A stretch of DNA of 64,000 bases from the NCBI GenBank assembly GCA_964019695.1, contig OZ026517.1:73614665-73678664 (forward strand), written 5' to 3'. The position numbers and the translations under genes are program-made. This document shows positions 53,690 through 63,880 of the stretch, piece by piece. Numbering within the stretch: position 1 is the stretch's first letter; every line of letters begins with the position of its first letter. The notes below the pieces were generated by a model. That model worked only from the letters and a program-made list of their open reading frames with translations. It ran no database searches and was not told where the DNA came from. This stretch comes from Loripinus fragilis. Its lineage: Eukaryota > Mollusca > Bivalvia > Lucinida > Lucinidae.

Positions 53690-55720
53690 AACGATCGCTC
53701 ACCTGGGAGCTCTGGTAACTCTGAGCATGAAACAGTGACCAGGAACTAATTAAAAAAAACATAAGATATTATGCCAGTCCTGGTTATCTGCAAGTTTTAA
53801 AAAGATCTGAAATGGTGAACATGTATTTTCAGATGCTCAAGGGCAGCTAACTCTGTTGTCAGTGAGGGGTTCTGACCAATCATTATCTTTAATGTATGTC
53901 GTGATAACCTACAAGGATGAAAAAAATCATATGAAAAATGAAGGCGCAAGAGTGGTCACAACATTATACAGCTATATTTTAGACGCTCAAGTGCAGCTAT
54001 CTCTGTAATTGGTGGTTGGTTGTGTCGCATAATCTAACTCATTGAAGCTTTTATGGGTGTCATTGTTACCTGCAAGAATGAGAAAGATCCATTCAAAAAT
54101 GAGGGTGCAAGAGTGGTCACAAAAGATCTCACATTGTAAGTCCATGCAGATTTTTTATAACACTCAAGGGAAGTTAACTCAGCAGTCTGAGGTTAGTTCT
54201 ATTAAAGTTCAAACTCATCCAAGTTTAATGGTTGCCCTTGTTACATGAAAGAATGAAGAAGATCCAATCAAAAATGAAGGTGCTAGAGTGGTCACAACAT
54301 TATCCATCACTTTTTAAGATGATCAAGGCGAGCTAACTCCATAAAAGGTGATGGGATCTTGACGAAATTCAAACTCATTCAAGCTTTTACAATTGTCCTT
54401 CTTATCTGCAGGAAAAAAAAGATCCATTCAAGATTGAAAGTACTAGAGTGCACACAACATTTCTCCCATTATAAGTTTATGGGGATTTTTCCAAACGGTC
54501 AAGGGCAGCTTACTCATAAGTCCATGGTCAGATCCTGCAGAATTTCAAACTCATCCAAGCATTTATTTTTGTCCTTGTTAGATGAAAGTATAAAGATCTA
54601 ATAAAAAATGTAGACGCTAGAGCGGTCACAACATTATCCATAAATTTTTAAGATGCCCATGGGGAGCTTCAACTCCAAGATAGGTGATGGGATCTTGAAG
54701 AAATTCAAACTCATCCTAGCTTTAATAGTTGTCCTTATTGTATGCAAGAATGAAGAAGATCCATCCAAAATAGAAAGCACTAGATCTCCCATTATAATAA
54801 GTCTATGGGGATTTTTTTCAGACGCTCAAATGCAGGTAACTCATAAGTCCCAGGTCGGATCCTGCTGAATTTCGAACCCATCCTAGATATTATGAGTTTA
54901 CTTGTTGCCTGCAAGAATGAAGAAGATCCAATTAAAAATGAAGGAGCTAGAGTGGTCACAACATTATTCATTTATTTTCAAGATGCTCAAGGGGAGCTAA
55001 CTCCAAAATAGGTGATTGGATCTTGACGAAATTCAATCTCATCCAAGCTTTAATAGTTGTCCTAAATGTATGCAAGAATGAAGAAGATCCATTCAAAATT
55101 GAAATGACTAGAGTGGTCACAACATTTCTCCCATTATAAGTCTATGGGGATTTTTCCAAACGCTCAAGGGCAGGTAACTAGTAAGTCCTTGGTTGGATCT
55201 TACTGAATTTCGAACCCATCCGAGAAATTATGGGTTAACTTGTTGCCTGCAAGGATGAAGAAGATCCAATCAAAAATGAAGGAGCTAGAGTGGTCACAAC
55301 ATTATTCATTAATTTTTCTGACGCTCAAGGGCAGCTAACTCCGAAGTCAGTAATGGAATCTTGCCGAAATTCAAACTCATCCAAGCTGTAATAGTTGTCC
55401 TTTTTGTATGCAAGAATAAGGAAGATCCATTCAAAATTGAAAGCACTAGTGTGGTCACAACATTTCGCCCATTTTAAGTCTATGGGGATTTTTCCAGACG
55501 CTCAAGGGCAGCTAACTCATAAGTCCCTGGTCGGATCCTGACGAATTTCGAACCCATTCGAGATTTTATGGTTGTCCTTATTACCTGCAAGAATAAAGAA
55601 GAATAAATCAAAAATGAAGGAGCTAGAGTGGTCACAAAATTTTCCCCATTATAAACCTATGGGAGCTATCTGTTGCCATGGAAACCAGAGTTCTGATCCG
55701 ATCTTACCCAAAACCTAAAG
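53690..55720. repeat. Degenerate ~140-bp tandem repeats
   Basis: About 14 units built from GAAGAAGATCCAATCAAAAATGAAGG, GCTAGAGTGGTCACAACATT, CCATTATAAGTCTATGGGG, GACGCTCAAGGGCAGCTAAC and GATCTTGACGAAATTCAAACTCATCC. Begins at a Y-type terminus (CAATGGGCAACGATCGCTCA) and ends before GGACGGACGCACGG (55805). Short frames inside are repeat artefacts. Confidence 0.85.
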
Positions 55721-56130
55721 CAATCAATCCCCCACCCCATTAATGCTTCTGATGAAATTTGATTATGATTGGCCAGCTGGTTTCAGAGATATTCATGTTT
55801 GAAAGTGTGGACGGACGCACGGATTTATCAAGTTTTTTTTATAACGATAAGCCACATACCCTGGCGACAATGTTTTTTGATTGTATCAAATTTGTTTAAG
55901 CTATTTTTGTAGAGGGTCACTAAGTGATCATTTGTGCCAAACTGCTTTTAATTCTGACTATTACGAGAGTCATCCAATAAATAGAGGGAATTTCCATATA
56001 ATACAAGAGTTTGTACCAGAAAAACATCGCAAATGTAATCATTACATGGCATAACTTGTTGGGCATGCAGCAGCATATTCAAAACTTTGTTGGAAAGTGA
56101 GGTCGTTTGTTGCTTAGCAACGAAAAAGTG

Positions 56131-56157
56131 ATGCTCATCATCATCATCATCATCATC
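56131..56157. repeat. (ATC)n at the LINE 3' end
   Basis: Eight CAT/ATC units on the plus strand, i.e. (ATG)n after the LINE's last coding bases. A short microsatellite tail of this kind replaces poly(A) in CR1/L2-like elements. Confidence 0.85.
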
Positions 56158-56271
56158 CAGGTGAAGGGTTGGAATCCAGATTGAAATGTCGAAAACCCTG
56201 TGTAAAATCTGTGCAGCCCAATAAAAGAGTTGTGTGTGCATGATTAAAACTATATACAGGTGTCTCGTCAT

Positions 56272-58866
56272 CTAGTGGCATGATTTGAGGGATCCCAGAC
56301 TTGCCCGGAACGCCTCTATGATGGTGCAGTCGGTGGCCTGTGTCGGTAGGCGATTCCAGTCGCTGATAGTGCGAGGAAAGAATGAGTCCCTGTAGCTGGT
56401 GGTTGCACATGTTGACTGTTTGAAGCGGTGTGAGCCCCTGGTTCTTGTGTCATTTAGCTGTAGTAATTCAGTTGCGCCAGAGACCTCGACAATCTGGTGG
56501 TGTATCTTGAAGATCATCATTAGCCGTCAGATGTACCTTCTGCGTTCAAGTGATTCCCAGCCTAAATCCTGCACCATCTTTGTCACACAACCTGGGGTTC
56601 TGTCTGTATATGCTGAGTGGACAAATCTGGCAGCCTTCCGTTGAACTTGCTCTAATTTTTGGCGCAAGGGTAGGGGTTTTGGGTCCCATACTGGTGATGA
56701 GTACTCAAGGGTAGGCCTGACCATAGTGGTGTATGCTGTCGCTTTCACTTGTTTACTGCAGTCCCCGAGGTTGCGGCGGATAAATCCTAGAGTTCTGTTG
56801 GCTTTGCTGGTCGTTATGTCCACATGTTTTTGCCAAGTGAGGTCATCGCTCAATGTGACTCCTAGGTATTTGCTGCTGTCTGTGGTTTGCAGGACTTGGT
56901 TGTGCAGGGTGTATGTGGTGTTGATCACACTCTTCTTGGAGGCATGCATTCTGATCACAGTACACTTTTCCGGATGGAAAGACATTTGCCATTCTCTTTC
57001 CCATTTCTCAAGGGCTGTTAGGTCTTTCTGTAGATTATCTGCATCTTGTTGGGAGTTGACCAGACGGAAAAGTAGACTATCATCAGCAAATAGCTTGGTT
57101 TCAGATGAAGCGACACAGTCTGGGAGGTCATTAATGTATGTCAGGAAGAGTAGTGGTCCCAGTACAGTACCTTGGGGGACTCCTGACAAAACATCTTTCT
57201 CTGATGACATCTCTCCTTCAAGCAACACCTTCTGTTTCCTGTTGCTGAGGAACGACTGGATCCATTTGGCTGTGTTACCTCTGATTCCATAGAATTGCAG
57301 TTTGTACATCAGCCGTTGGTGCGGGACCTTGTCAAAGGCTTTGGAAAAGTCAAGTTGGATCACGTCAACCTGACTTTTACCTTTCATTTTACTCGCAATG
57401 GATTGGAGTGTTCCGATAAGTTGGGTTTCACATGATCTTTTAGACCTGAATCCATGCTGGCAGTCATGAAGAATTTTATGGTTGTCATAGAATCTCATGA
57501 TAGAGCTGTGGATAATATGTTCCATGATTTTAGAGACAACTGACGTCAATGAGACAGGACGGTAATTTGAGGGTTGGTGTCTTTCCCCTTTCTTGAAGAC
57601 GTGGACGATATGTGCGTCTCTCCAGTCTTGTGGAACTGTGCCCTGGTCATGGGAGAATTGGTATAGTCTGGTTAATACCGGCGCAAGTTCATCGGCAGCC
57701 AGTCGTAATATTGCGGTAGAGATGTTGTCTGGCCCTGTAGCTTTACGGCTGTTCAATTGGGAAAGTTGTTTATGAACCCCTTTGGCGTTGAACAAGATAC
57801 TATCCATTGATGGATATGGACTTGGTCCTTTGTCAGGCATAGAGGAGAGATCTTCCTTTGTATAAACTGACTGGAATTGGGCATTAAGAATTTCGGCTTT
57901 GCTCTGGCTGTTGCTATGTATAAATCCATCTTCGTTCTTTAAAGGGGCTACTCCAGTGGATTCTTGTTTTTTGGCTTTGACGTAGCTCCAAAAACGCTTG
58001 GGTTTATCCTTCTGATCCGAAGTCACCATGCCTTTCATGTAGTTTCTATGGGAAGTTCGTATCTCCCTCTGTGTGGATGTTTTGAGGTTCCGATATCTAG
58101 TCCAATCAGCTGGGCTTCCTGTGCGTTGAGCCTTTTTGTATGCCCTTATCTTGCGCTTGGCGAGTCGTCGTAACTTGGTGTCAATCCAGGGGTGGGTAAA
58201 TCTGGATGCTGTTTTCCGTACCGGTACATACTTGTCTTTCGCTGAGTCTACAGCTGACTTGAATGATTGCCACATCTGTTCAACTGTCTGGAAATTGGTT
58301 TCCATGAACTGATCCCTGAAAGTCGCAAGTGTGTCTTTAATACCTTGGATGTCAGCTTTGTCCCATAAGAAGATTGTGCGTCTTTTGGGTCTGGATCGAA
58401 CTGGCTGCATCGATACATCAAACAGGACCATGTCGTGATCACTTTTCTCTGAGATTGGGGGCAGTGTCTTGCAACGCTCTGTGAAGCTGGGATGTGATGT
58501 AAATATCAGGTCTAAAATGTTGTTTTGTCTTGTAGGGGTGGTGACCATCTGCTCGAGGTCCAGGTCAGATACAAGATCTAGATAGTGTTGGTTAACCTTC
58601 TTGGGGTAGCTAGCTTGGTTTCTGATTGAGTTATTTTGCCATGAAATATCAGGTAGGTTGAAATCACCTCCAATGATGAACTTGGCTTGCTTGTGTTTAC
58701 GGCGCAGGGATACAAACTCTGACCTTGTGTCATTGAGGTATTGCTCATCAGTTTTTGAAGGTGGCCGATAGTAGGCTCCAATTACCATTTTCTTATTATC
58801 TCTTAGCTTCAGTGTTCCACTAATGAATTCTGTTGTTTTGCTGCTAGTGACTTCTGTCATGTTCAA
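56272..58866 (-). pseudogene. LINE endonuclease C-terminal half and reverse transcriptase
   Basis: A 779-codon frame from 58866. Endonuclease motifs GAYYRPPS, GGDFNLPDISW (about 67-76) and SDHDMVLFD (about 142-150). RT motifs DFSKAFDKVPHQ, GVPQGTVLGPLLFL, LFADDSLLF (catalytic DD about 595-596) and SSKYLGVTLSDDLTW. TGA at 56529-56527 interrupts it after LERRRYI, and the same frame continues (RLMMIFKIHHQI to SLKSCH) to a stop near 56272. Domain sequence is otherwise intact, so the copy is fairly young. The endonuclease frame upstream of the ATG also reads through to 58945 (GFEVHRNDRPSNPHGGVLIA). Confidence 0.9.
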
Positions 58867-58948
58867 ATCTGACTTAACTGCAATAAGAACACCTCCATGT
58901 GGGTTGCTGGGACGATCATTCCTGTGTACTTCGAACCCGAGGTTGCTA

Positions 58949-59491
58949 TTAAAACACCTCCGATGAATGTATGCCGTCGCTTAGCCATGTCTCTGTACCA
59001 AGGATAATGTCCGGTTTGGTGGTTTCGATGACAGTGCTGATGTATTTGCTCTTTTTCCTTGCACTTTGGAAATTAATGTTCAAAATCCGTAAAGATTTTT
59101 TGATGTTTCTATTTCCAGCCTGTTGGGTCGGTTTGGGGGAAGATGCTTGTACCGGGCTTCCAATGTTGCTGAATGTTGAGTTGGAAAGGTCTGCCTGTGG
59201 ATCTTCCGACGGTATAGAGGATATAGATGATTGAGGGTCTGAGACTGATGTTGATCGAGTGCTGTTGATCATTGCACTGGAATTCAGTGAGGAGTGACTT
59301 GCGTGGTCAGGGAGAATAGGCACATCATATATTATTGTTAATCTATTGAGAGAGTCACAGTGCGGACAATACCATGGTATGCTAGTGTCTGCTAGGTTGT
59401 CATATTCTGCGGAGTTCATTTCCATGCAAGCCTTGTGGGTCCAAACGTCGCACCTGTCACATGCTAGTGCTCTTTGTCCAAAGTCAGTCAC
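58949..59491 (-). pseudogene. LINE PHD finger and start of endonuclease
   Basis: Minus frame: ALACDRCDVWTHKACMEM and IPWYCPHCDS complete a PHD-type zinc finger (C-x2-C...H-x2-C...C-x2-C). A Ser/Pro-rich linker follows. Then comes LRILNINFQSARKKSKYIS, with DIILGTETWL, the first conserved blocks of an AP-like endonuclease (N and E metal ligands). The frame ends after SSEVF because of an extra base in the T-run (A-run 58951-58954 on the plus strand). Confidence 0.82.
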
Positions 59492-59825
59492 AGCCTACGC
59501 CACATGGGTACTTTGGTGATTCTGTAGTTTCGGCTGATGGTCCGGGATTTGTTTCAATTCCGGCAATAAGTAAGGGTATGAGATGGTGGTACCTTTTATT
59601 CAATTTAATAGGTGTGTCTGGCCAATGCCGACAGTATCTCAAATTGTAGTAGATGTGTACAGTCATATTCAGTCTAACATTCCCAGAAAGTCGATAACCA
59701 ACACTTGAAGATACTTGAGGGTCAAGATAAGATTCTGTAGATGTATTGAGCACATTTTTAGGAGCAGTCAATTTTAACCAATCATACCAATTTCCATGTT
59801 GTTTTGGAGCAGCGTCAGACTTCAA
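59484..59825 (-). pseudogene. LINE N-terminal segment with 2A-like peptide
   Basis: The minus frame from 59825 ends with PLLIAGIETNPGP followed by SAETTESPKYPCGVGCD. LL-xx-G-x-ExNPGP is the 2A ribosome-skipping signature (59538-59576); cleavage-like release would fall between the last Gly and Pro. 2A peptides near the N-terminus are documented in several invertebrate non-LTR retrotransposons. The frame breaks at 59484 within the first zinc ligands (YPCGV) of the PHD finger, which resumes in another frame. Confidence 0.82.
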
Positions 59826-59877
59826 ACACAGGAAAAGTACGAAAACTGATAATTTCCAAGTGAATTTTATGTTTACA

Positions 59878-59990
59878 TGCGAGTCTCAATCGTCTGGGAG
59901 CATAGGGTACAGGAATAAAGCGTCTATGTGAAGAGTTTGTTTATGCGAGTCTCAATCGTCTGGGAGCTTACAAGGCGCGAATCAAGCGTC
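59878..59990. repeat. Tandem ~65-bp repeats in the LINE 5' region
   Basis: ATGCGAGTCTCAATCGTCTG-GGAGC occurs at 59878 and again at 59943, each followed by an AAGCGTCT block. Repeats at a LINE's 5' end often act as promoter monomers; here that is inference. Confidence 0.6.
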
Positions 59991-60150
59991 TGAATGATCC
60001 GTAGGAGAGTGGATGTTGATTTCATCGATATCTCCGGTTTCTTAGCTGCTACAGGCGATCCAGTGGGCTGAATGGGGTGTAGAGACGATACAAACCAAAA
60101 GGTATGCCAAAACAGAAGCAAGATATAGCTGGAATTTATCGAATTTTGCT

Positions 60151-60830
60151 ATTTTTTGAGAGCGGCAAAAAAACACAACAATGTCATTGGGCATGCGCAA
60201 ATTCCAAATACTAAAGCTTACCTGGCCAGATTTTCCTTATACAATAACTTCATGCTAAAGAAACAGTCTGGCATGTAATTATTATCATGTATCTGAACAT
60301 AGTTTGTCCTTTAATCTGTTATAGTTTAATTGATATTGTTCTCAATGTTACATATAAAATATGGTCATTACCATGTACAAGTTAGTTATGGTTGCCTAGC
60401 AACCAGGCAATTGTGGAAAAATGGACTTGTTGTTAAGTCTATATTTTACTGTTGCTAGGAAACAAGGGACACCTTTGATACATGCTTTTTTAAAGATACT
60501 GTTTTAAAATATAGAATACATTTAATAATTTTAGGGTGATTTAAAACTTTTATACCAACCAACAAAAATGTAAGGGCTAATTTATGACACAAACCCCTAT
60601 TTCTGATTCAACAAATTTTCATTTTCGTCCCTTTTTTACGCTAAATGTCCTTGCCAATTTGACATTTATCAAAAGAAGTCAATGATTTTTACAGAATAAT
60701 TACCTTATCTTGTAGTTTATAGAATAGATTCCTTTTGGAACTGATCTGCACATGTCAGTAACCATGGCAACCATTTTAAGGCATCCGGTCAGGTCAGCTT
60801 TAAGTACCTGATTACGTTGCTAAGCAACAA
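60151..60830. other. Interior of the mariner-like element with X-box-like palindromes
   Basis: GTTGCCTAGCAAC (60391-60403), GTTGCTAGGAAAC (60451-60463), GTAACCATGGCAAC (60758-60771) and GTTGCTAAGCAAC (60816-60828); a fifth, GTTGCTTAGCAAC, is in the left arm (56109-56121). All fit or nearly fit the RFX X-box (GTNRCC-N0-3-RGYAAC). No ORF. Confidence 0.65.
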
Positions 60831-60973
60831 GGGACATTAAATTCTGTCAAATTTTTGGATATGTTGTTGCATGTGCAACAAGTTATGACATCTTATGGTT
60901 ATATTTGTGATGTTTAAATGGTACAAACTCTTACATTATAAGGAAATTCCCCCTATTTATTGGATGACCCTCG

Positions 60974-61399
60974 TAGTTTCAGAGGAGAAGATGTTTAAAG
61001 TTTCTTAAATACATGGGAAACTGGCTACGTATCCTGGTGGACATGTTTTAAGGATCACATTGTTTTAAGCTAGTTTTAAAGGACATCCAAAGATCATTTC
61101 TATCAAAATGTTTCGAATTTCGGTTTCTGGGTAGAAGATTTTTTTAAAGGTTTTTGTTACCACGATAAGCATTGCCCTCTGGCAGCGATGTTTGACATAT
61201 CAAATTTCTCTTGACAAATTGTTGACGATGATGCACAACGACAGGAGACGGACATTGACTGATCCCAATAGCTCTCTTTGATCAGTTTATACCCATGTGA
61301 GCTAATAAATTGAGCAGTATATATGAAAATGGTTGTTTGGCAATGCATAGAAAGGATGCTCAGTGAAGGCCTAATGTTATGACTTGGGCTTCTTCTCCC
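60974..61399. other. Unannotated stretch with Y-type tail pieces
   Basis: GTATCCTGGTGGACATGTTTT and TTGCCCTCTGGCAGCGATGTTT near 61027 and 61170 are two more of the CCACGCCCCCTGGCGGCCATG blocks. No gene; the frame at 61157-61450 is incidental. Confidence 0.35.
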
Positions 61400-61601
61400 A
61401 TGTGTAAAACAGCCACTCAAAAATAGACAAAACAAAGCTTTTAATGTCAAATGGTAGCTTAATGAAGGTCGAAATTATTGCAGAATGCTTCCCTTGGAGC
61501 ATGGAGCATTCTGTAACACTTTTGATCTGCATTAAGCGATAATTGGTCTTAAAAAACAATTTTCTGTCTTTTAAGGGTGGCATTTTACACAGGTTTTACT
61601 G
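61400..61601. mobile_element. pogo/Tigger-like MITE, copy 2 (left end worn)
   Basis: Right end GGTTTTACTG followed by TA (61602-61603); left partner reduced to TGTGTAAAACAGCCACTC. The interior is collinear with 36523-36728. Between the two copies both intact ends of the family are visible. Confidence 0.72.
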
Positions 61602-61702
61602 TACATCCCTGAAACCAACGAATGCTCTATTAAATCTGCAAAAGGGTGCAATGCAAAATATAAGTTTGTCTAAGCCCCAATGGTATTCTATATGATAAGT
61701 TT

Positions 61703-61785
61703 GTTTTTGGTTTGATTGTTTACATCCCAGTCAACAATTTTTCAGCTATGTCGGGTTGAACCACTTCTAAGCAGGGATTTATGTG
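61703..61785 (-). mobile_element. SINE family S2, short fragment
   Basis: Complement: TGCTTAGAAGTGGTTCAACC, then GTTGACTGGGATGTAAACAA. Only the 3' third is present. Confidence 0.6.
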
Positions 61786-61983
61786 ATTAGTACCATTTTG
61801 ATACAGGCAAGTCCACTCTTGAAGCCCCCTTAGTCCAGTGAGATATTTCAAAATGCACTCAGAGGTGATGTAAACTATCCCATATCAGTTAATCCGCTAA
61901 TGACACCTCATATACCAAAAGATATGCCTTTGAAAGATGAACCTGTGCAGTTGTTGAAGGACACACAACACCTTTTCAATCCT

Positions 61984-62205
61984 TTTGTTTGTTTGTTTGT
62001 TTTGTTGCTTTACGTCCCAAGTCAACAGCTATGGTCATGGCGGAACGGTCAGTTCACCTAACCAAACTTTTTCCTTGGCAAACTTGAACAAGTGGTTAAC
62101 CAGTACTTTGTGCACATACTTTCGCTTGTAACAAACAACAACCCTTCTTGAATGATTCAGAGGAAGGGAGGAGAATGACAGAAGAAATTATTTCATGATC
62201 AATCT
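61984..62205 (-). mobile_element. SINE family S1, 5'-truncated copy D
   Basis: Tail complement GGGACGTAAAGCAACAAAAC, then CATAGCTGTTGACTT and the body to GATTGATCATGAAATAATTT. The tRNA-like head is absent. Confidence 0.75.
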
Positions 62206-63020
62206 ACTAATAGTCCATCAAATACAGAAACACATTTTTGGACAGCAGCTAATACCATCTGGGAACATAGGTGGGTTTTGGTGAATGATTTGGCCAAATA
62301 AAAAAAATACCTGTGTTTAGGGTTACCCAACCTAAATTTACAGGTGAACCGTGTAACCGGGAATTTTTTCAGGTATTCTGGAAAAAAATATAATTTTGTG
62401 CATTTTGAAAGGCGAATATTTTTTTTCCAGAAAAAAAAAATAATTAAAAAAAATATGTGTGCTTACCCTGCCTAAAATTTTCAGACCGGTTACCCGAAAC
62501 ATATTATTTTGCCTTTGCAATTCTGTCTACAGGAGGACAGATTAACACATTTTATACCTTAGGCCTAAATGAAATATATGTGCAGGGTTCAAGCTGAGCC
62601 CTGACAGTTGGGAGAAGTGACTTCTCTCTTCAGGAAAATAAGGGAGAAGTGACAGTCAGATAGGGAGAAGTTATAGTGCAAAATTATGGCATTTTCTGTC
62701 AGTTTAGAAGCATATTAGCTATTACACATATGAAAGGAGAAAAACAATTCAGTGGTAGTAGATTGTCACCACAGAATGAAAATGAGTCTTCCTAAAAAAA
62801 TGTTATAACATTTAACAAAGAAAATAGTGACAAAATCTTAAAAAGTGCCCATTTTAGGTGTTTTTTTCTCCAAAGACCATTTTAATGTTTAGGTTAGGGT
62901 TAAAAAAATTAGGGTAGATAGGCCAACAGGAACCACACATACATCTCATTTAAGCCTAACCTTATTTTATACCTTACTCCGACATGTTGATGCTAGCAAC
63001 ACAATAACAAAAAATTAACA
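62206..63020. other. Unannotated stretch upstream (plus sense) of the last exon
   Basis: GGGAGAAGTGACTTCTCTC, GGGAGAAGTGACAGTCAG and GGGAGAAGTTATAG are three degenerate direct repeats at 62608-62675. Poly(A/T) patches at 62395-62450. It may contain the 3' UTR of the gene ending at 63027. Confidence 0.4.
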
Positions 63021-63026
63021 TTTTTA

Positions 63027-63174
63027 TCATTTAATTGTATCTCCATCTAATAAATCTGAATTCAAAGATATTTGAGTTCTAACGTAAACTGTTTCTGGTG
63101 CTACATATGATCCCATTCCTGCAGCCCGCTCTGCCTCTTCTTGTGTGTAAGGCTGTATCTGTAGGGCCTTGATT
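63027..63174 (-). CDS. Last coding exon of an unrecognised gene
   Basis: A strong acceptor TTGCTTTCAG precedes 63174, and the frame runs to TGA at 63029-63027. It enters in phase 2 (one base, then 48 codons). The peptide includes [19 protein letters not shown] and ends [10 protein letters not shown]. The composition is that of a soluble, conserved-looking C-terminus rather than a transposon. I do not recognise the family. Upstream exons should lie at higher coordinates, largely beyond the window; I found none I trust between 63175 and 64000. A variant poly(A) signal (AATAAG in the minus sense) lies near 62960. Confidence 0.6.
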
Positions 63175-63263
63175 CTGAAAGCAAACAAGAACACTACTGT
63201 AGCACAGGTTAAGATAAACAAAAGTTTTCAGCGTAAAATCGTAAATATTTTCTTACCCATAAT

Positions 63264-63345
63264 TTTTAGCATATGTTTTGGGCGCTCAAAAGAACCGTCT
63301 CATTGAGACGGTTCTTTTGAGTACCCACAACATATGTTTTGGTTG
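63264..63345. repeat. Hairpin family K, nearly perfect palindrome
   Basis: GGCGCTCAAAAGAACCGTCTC pairs with GAGACGGTTCTTTTGAGTACC around ATT, extended by CATATGTTTTG and its weaker counterpart. Paralogue at 18958. Confidence 0.85.
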
Positions 63346-63557
63346 AGAAATAAGAAAATTATTTTTCTGGTACGCACTCTTAACTAAAGGCCTGTTGTAG
63401 CATACATCCATTTGTATTCTAATGGGTTCTTCCACTTGGTATGATACAATAAACTTGGGATGGTTCATGTATATATTGAGGGGTCACAGGTTATAATTTT
63501 CAACTAAAATTAAATTTCTTTCTCTGAAGATCCTTTCAGTCTTAACAAAATCGTATA

Positions 63558-63610
63558 CCCTGATGAAATGCAGCATCATGCTGCATTTCATCTGGGTCTT
63601 CACTGTTTGC
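63558..63610. repeat. Hairpin family H, short copy
   Basis: CCTGATGAAATGCAGCATCATG mirrored by CATGATGCTGCATTTCATCTGG, then GTCTTCACTGTTTGC. The GCAAACAG arm is missing on the left. Confidence 0.75.
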
Positions 63611-63769
63611 CAAAGTGCCCGTTTAAGGGTTTCAATAATACATAAAGGTTGACAGATTCACTGTACACTGATATAAATATAGAACATAAGGTCAAGCTTA
63701 AATAAATTATTTGAGGAAACAATTTTTGTCAAGAAATTGTAGCATGTATGATCTAAAGAAAGTTTTTGT

Positions 63770-63824
63770 TTAAACTAGAGGCTCAAAGGGCCTGAGATAG
63801 TATATCTGTGCCTTATTTTGTTCA
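63770..63824. repeat. Repeat family Y terminus
   Basis: AACTAGAGGCTCAAAGGGCC is the GGGCC-type opening seen at 27825. The rest, if present, is interrupted by the palindrome that follows. Confidence 0.4.
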
Positions 63825-63880
63825 GCTTAAACAGAAGTCAAAAATCTATATTAAAATAGATTTTTGACTTCTGTTTAAGC
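63825..63880. repeat. Perfect 25-bp palindrome with 6-nt loop
   Basis: Left arm 63825-63849 (GCTTAAACAGAAGTC onward) and right arm 63856-63880 are exact complements around ATTAAA. Confidence 0.92.

Larger units (their letters stand above)
56131..60150 (-). mobile_element. Non-LTR retrotransposon (APE/CR1-L2-like) with 2A and PHD finger
   Basis: Reads on the minus strand from a 5' region with tandem repeats (59880-59966) through one long coding region to a (ATG)n microsatellite tail at 56131-56157. Domains in order: 2A-like peptide, PHD finger, AP-type endonuclease, reverse transcriptase. Three disablements are visible: a frameshift near 59500, a 1-base T insertion at the A-run 58951-58954, and an in-frame TGA at 56529-56527. 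The short tandem 3' tail and lack of poly(A) fit the CR1/L2/Crack group. No clear target duplication. The 5' boundary is approximate. Confidence 0.88.
55964..60973. mobile_element. mariner-like non-autonomous element interrupted by a LINE
   Basis: Left arm CGAGAGTCATCCAATAAATA (55964) and right arm complement CGAGGGTCATCCAATAAATA (60973). They agree for about 150 bases as a long imperfect TIR, including AAGAGTTTGTACCA and TTGTTGCTTAGCAAC. TA flanks both ends. Without the LINE it would be about 1.0 kb with no transposase frame. The TACGAGGGTC-type ends resemble mariner elements, by inference. Confidence 0.75.

Noticed and set aside
56726..57292. 188-codon plus-strand frame
   Set aside because: It lies antisense to the intact RT domain of the LINE and shows no protein-like motifs.
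56131..60180. Target-site duplication of the LINE
   Set aside because: Flanks (AAAAAGTGATG and CACAACAATG) share too little to call a duplication, and the 5' boundary is uncertain.
63286..63468. Minus-strand 60-codon frame (NHPKFIVSYQVEEP region) as an upstream exon
   Set aside because: It overlaps the K hairpin, has no clear donor, and its end matches the repeat at 19060-19080.
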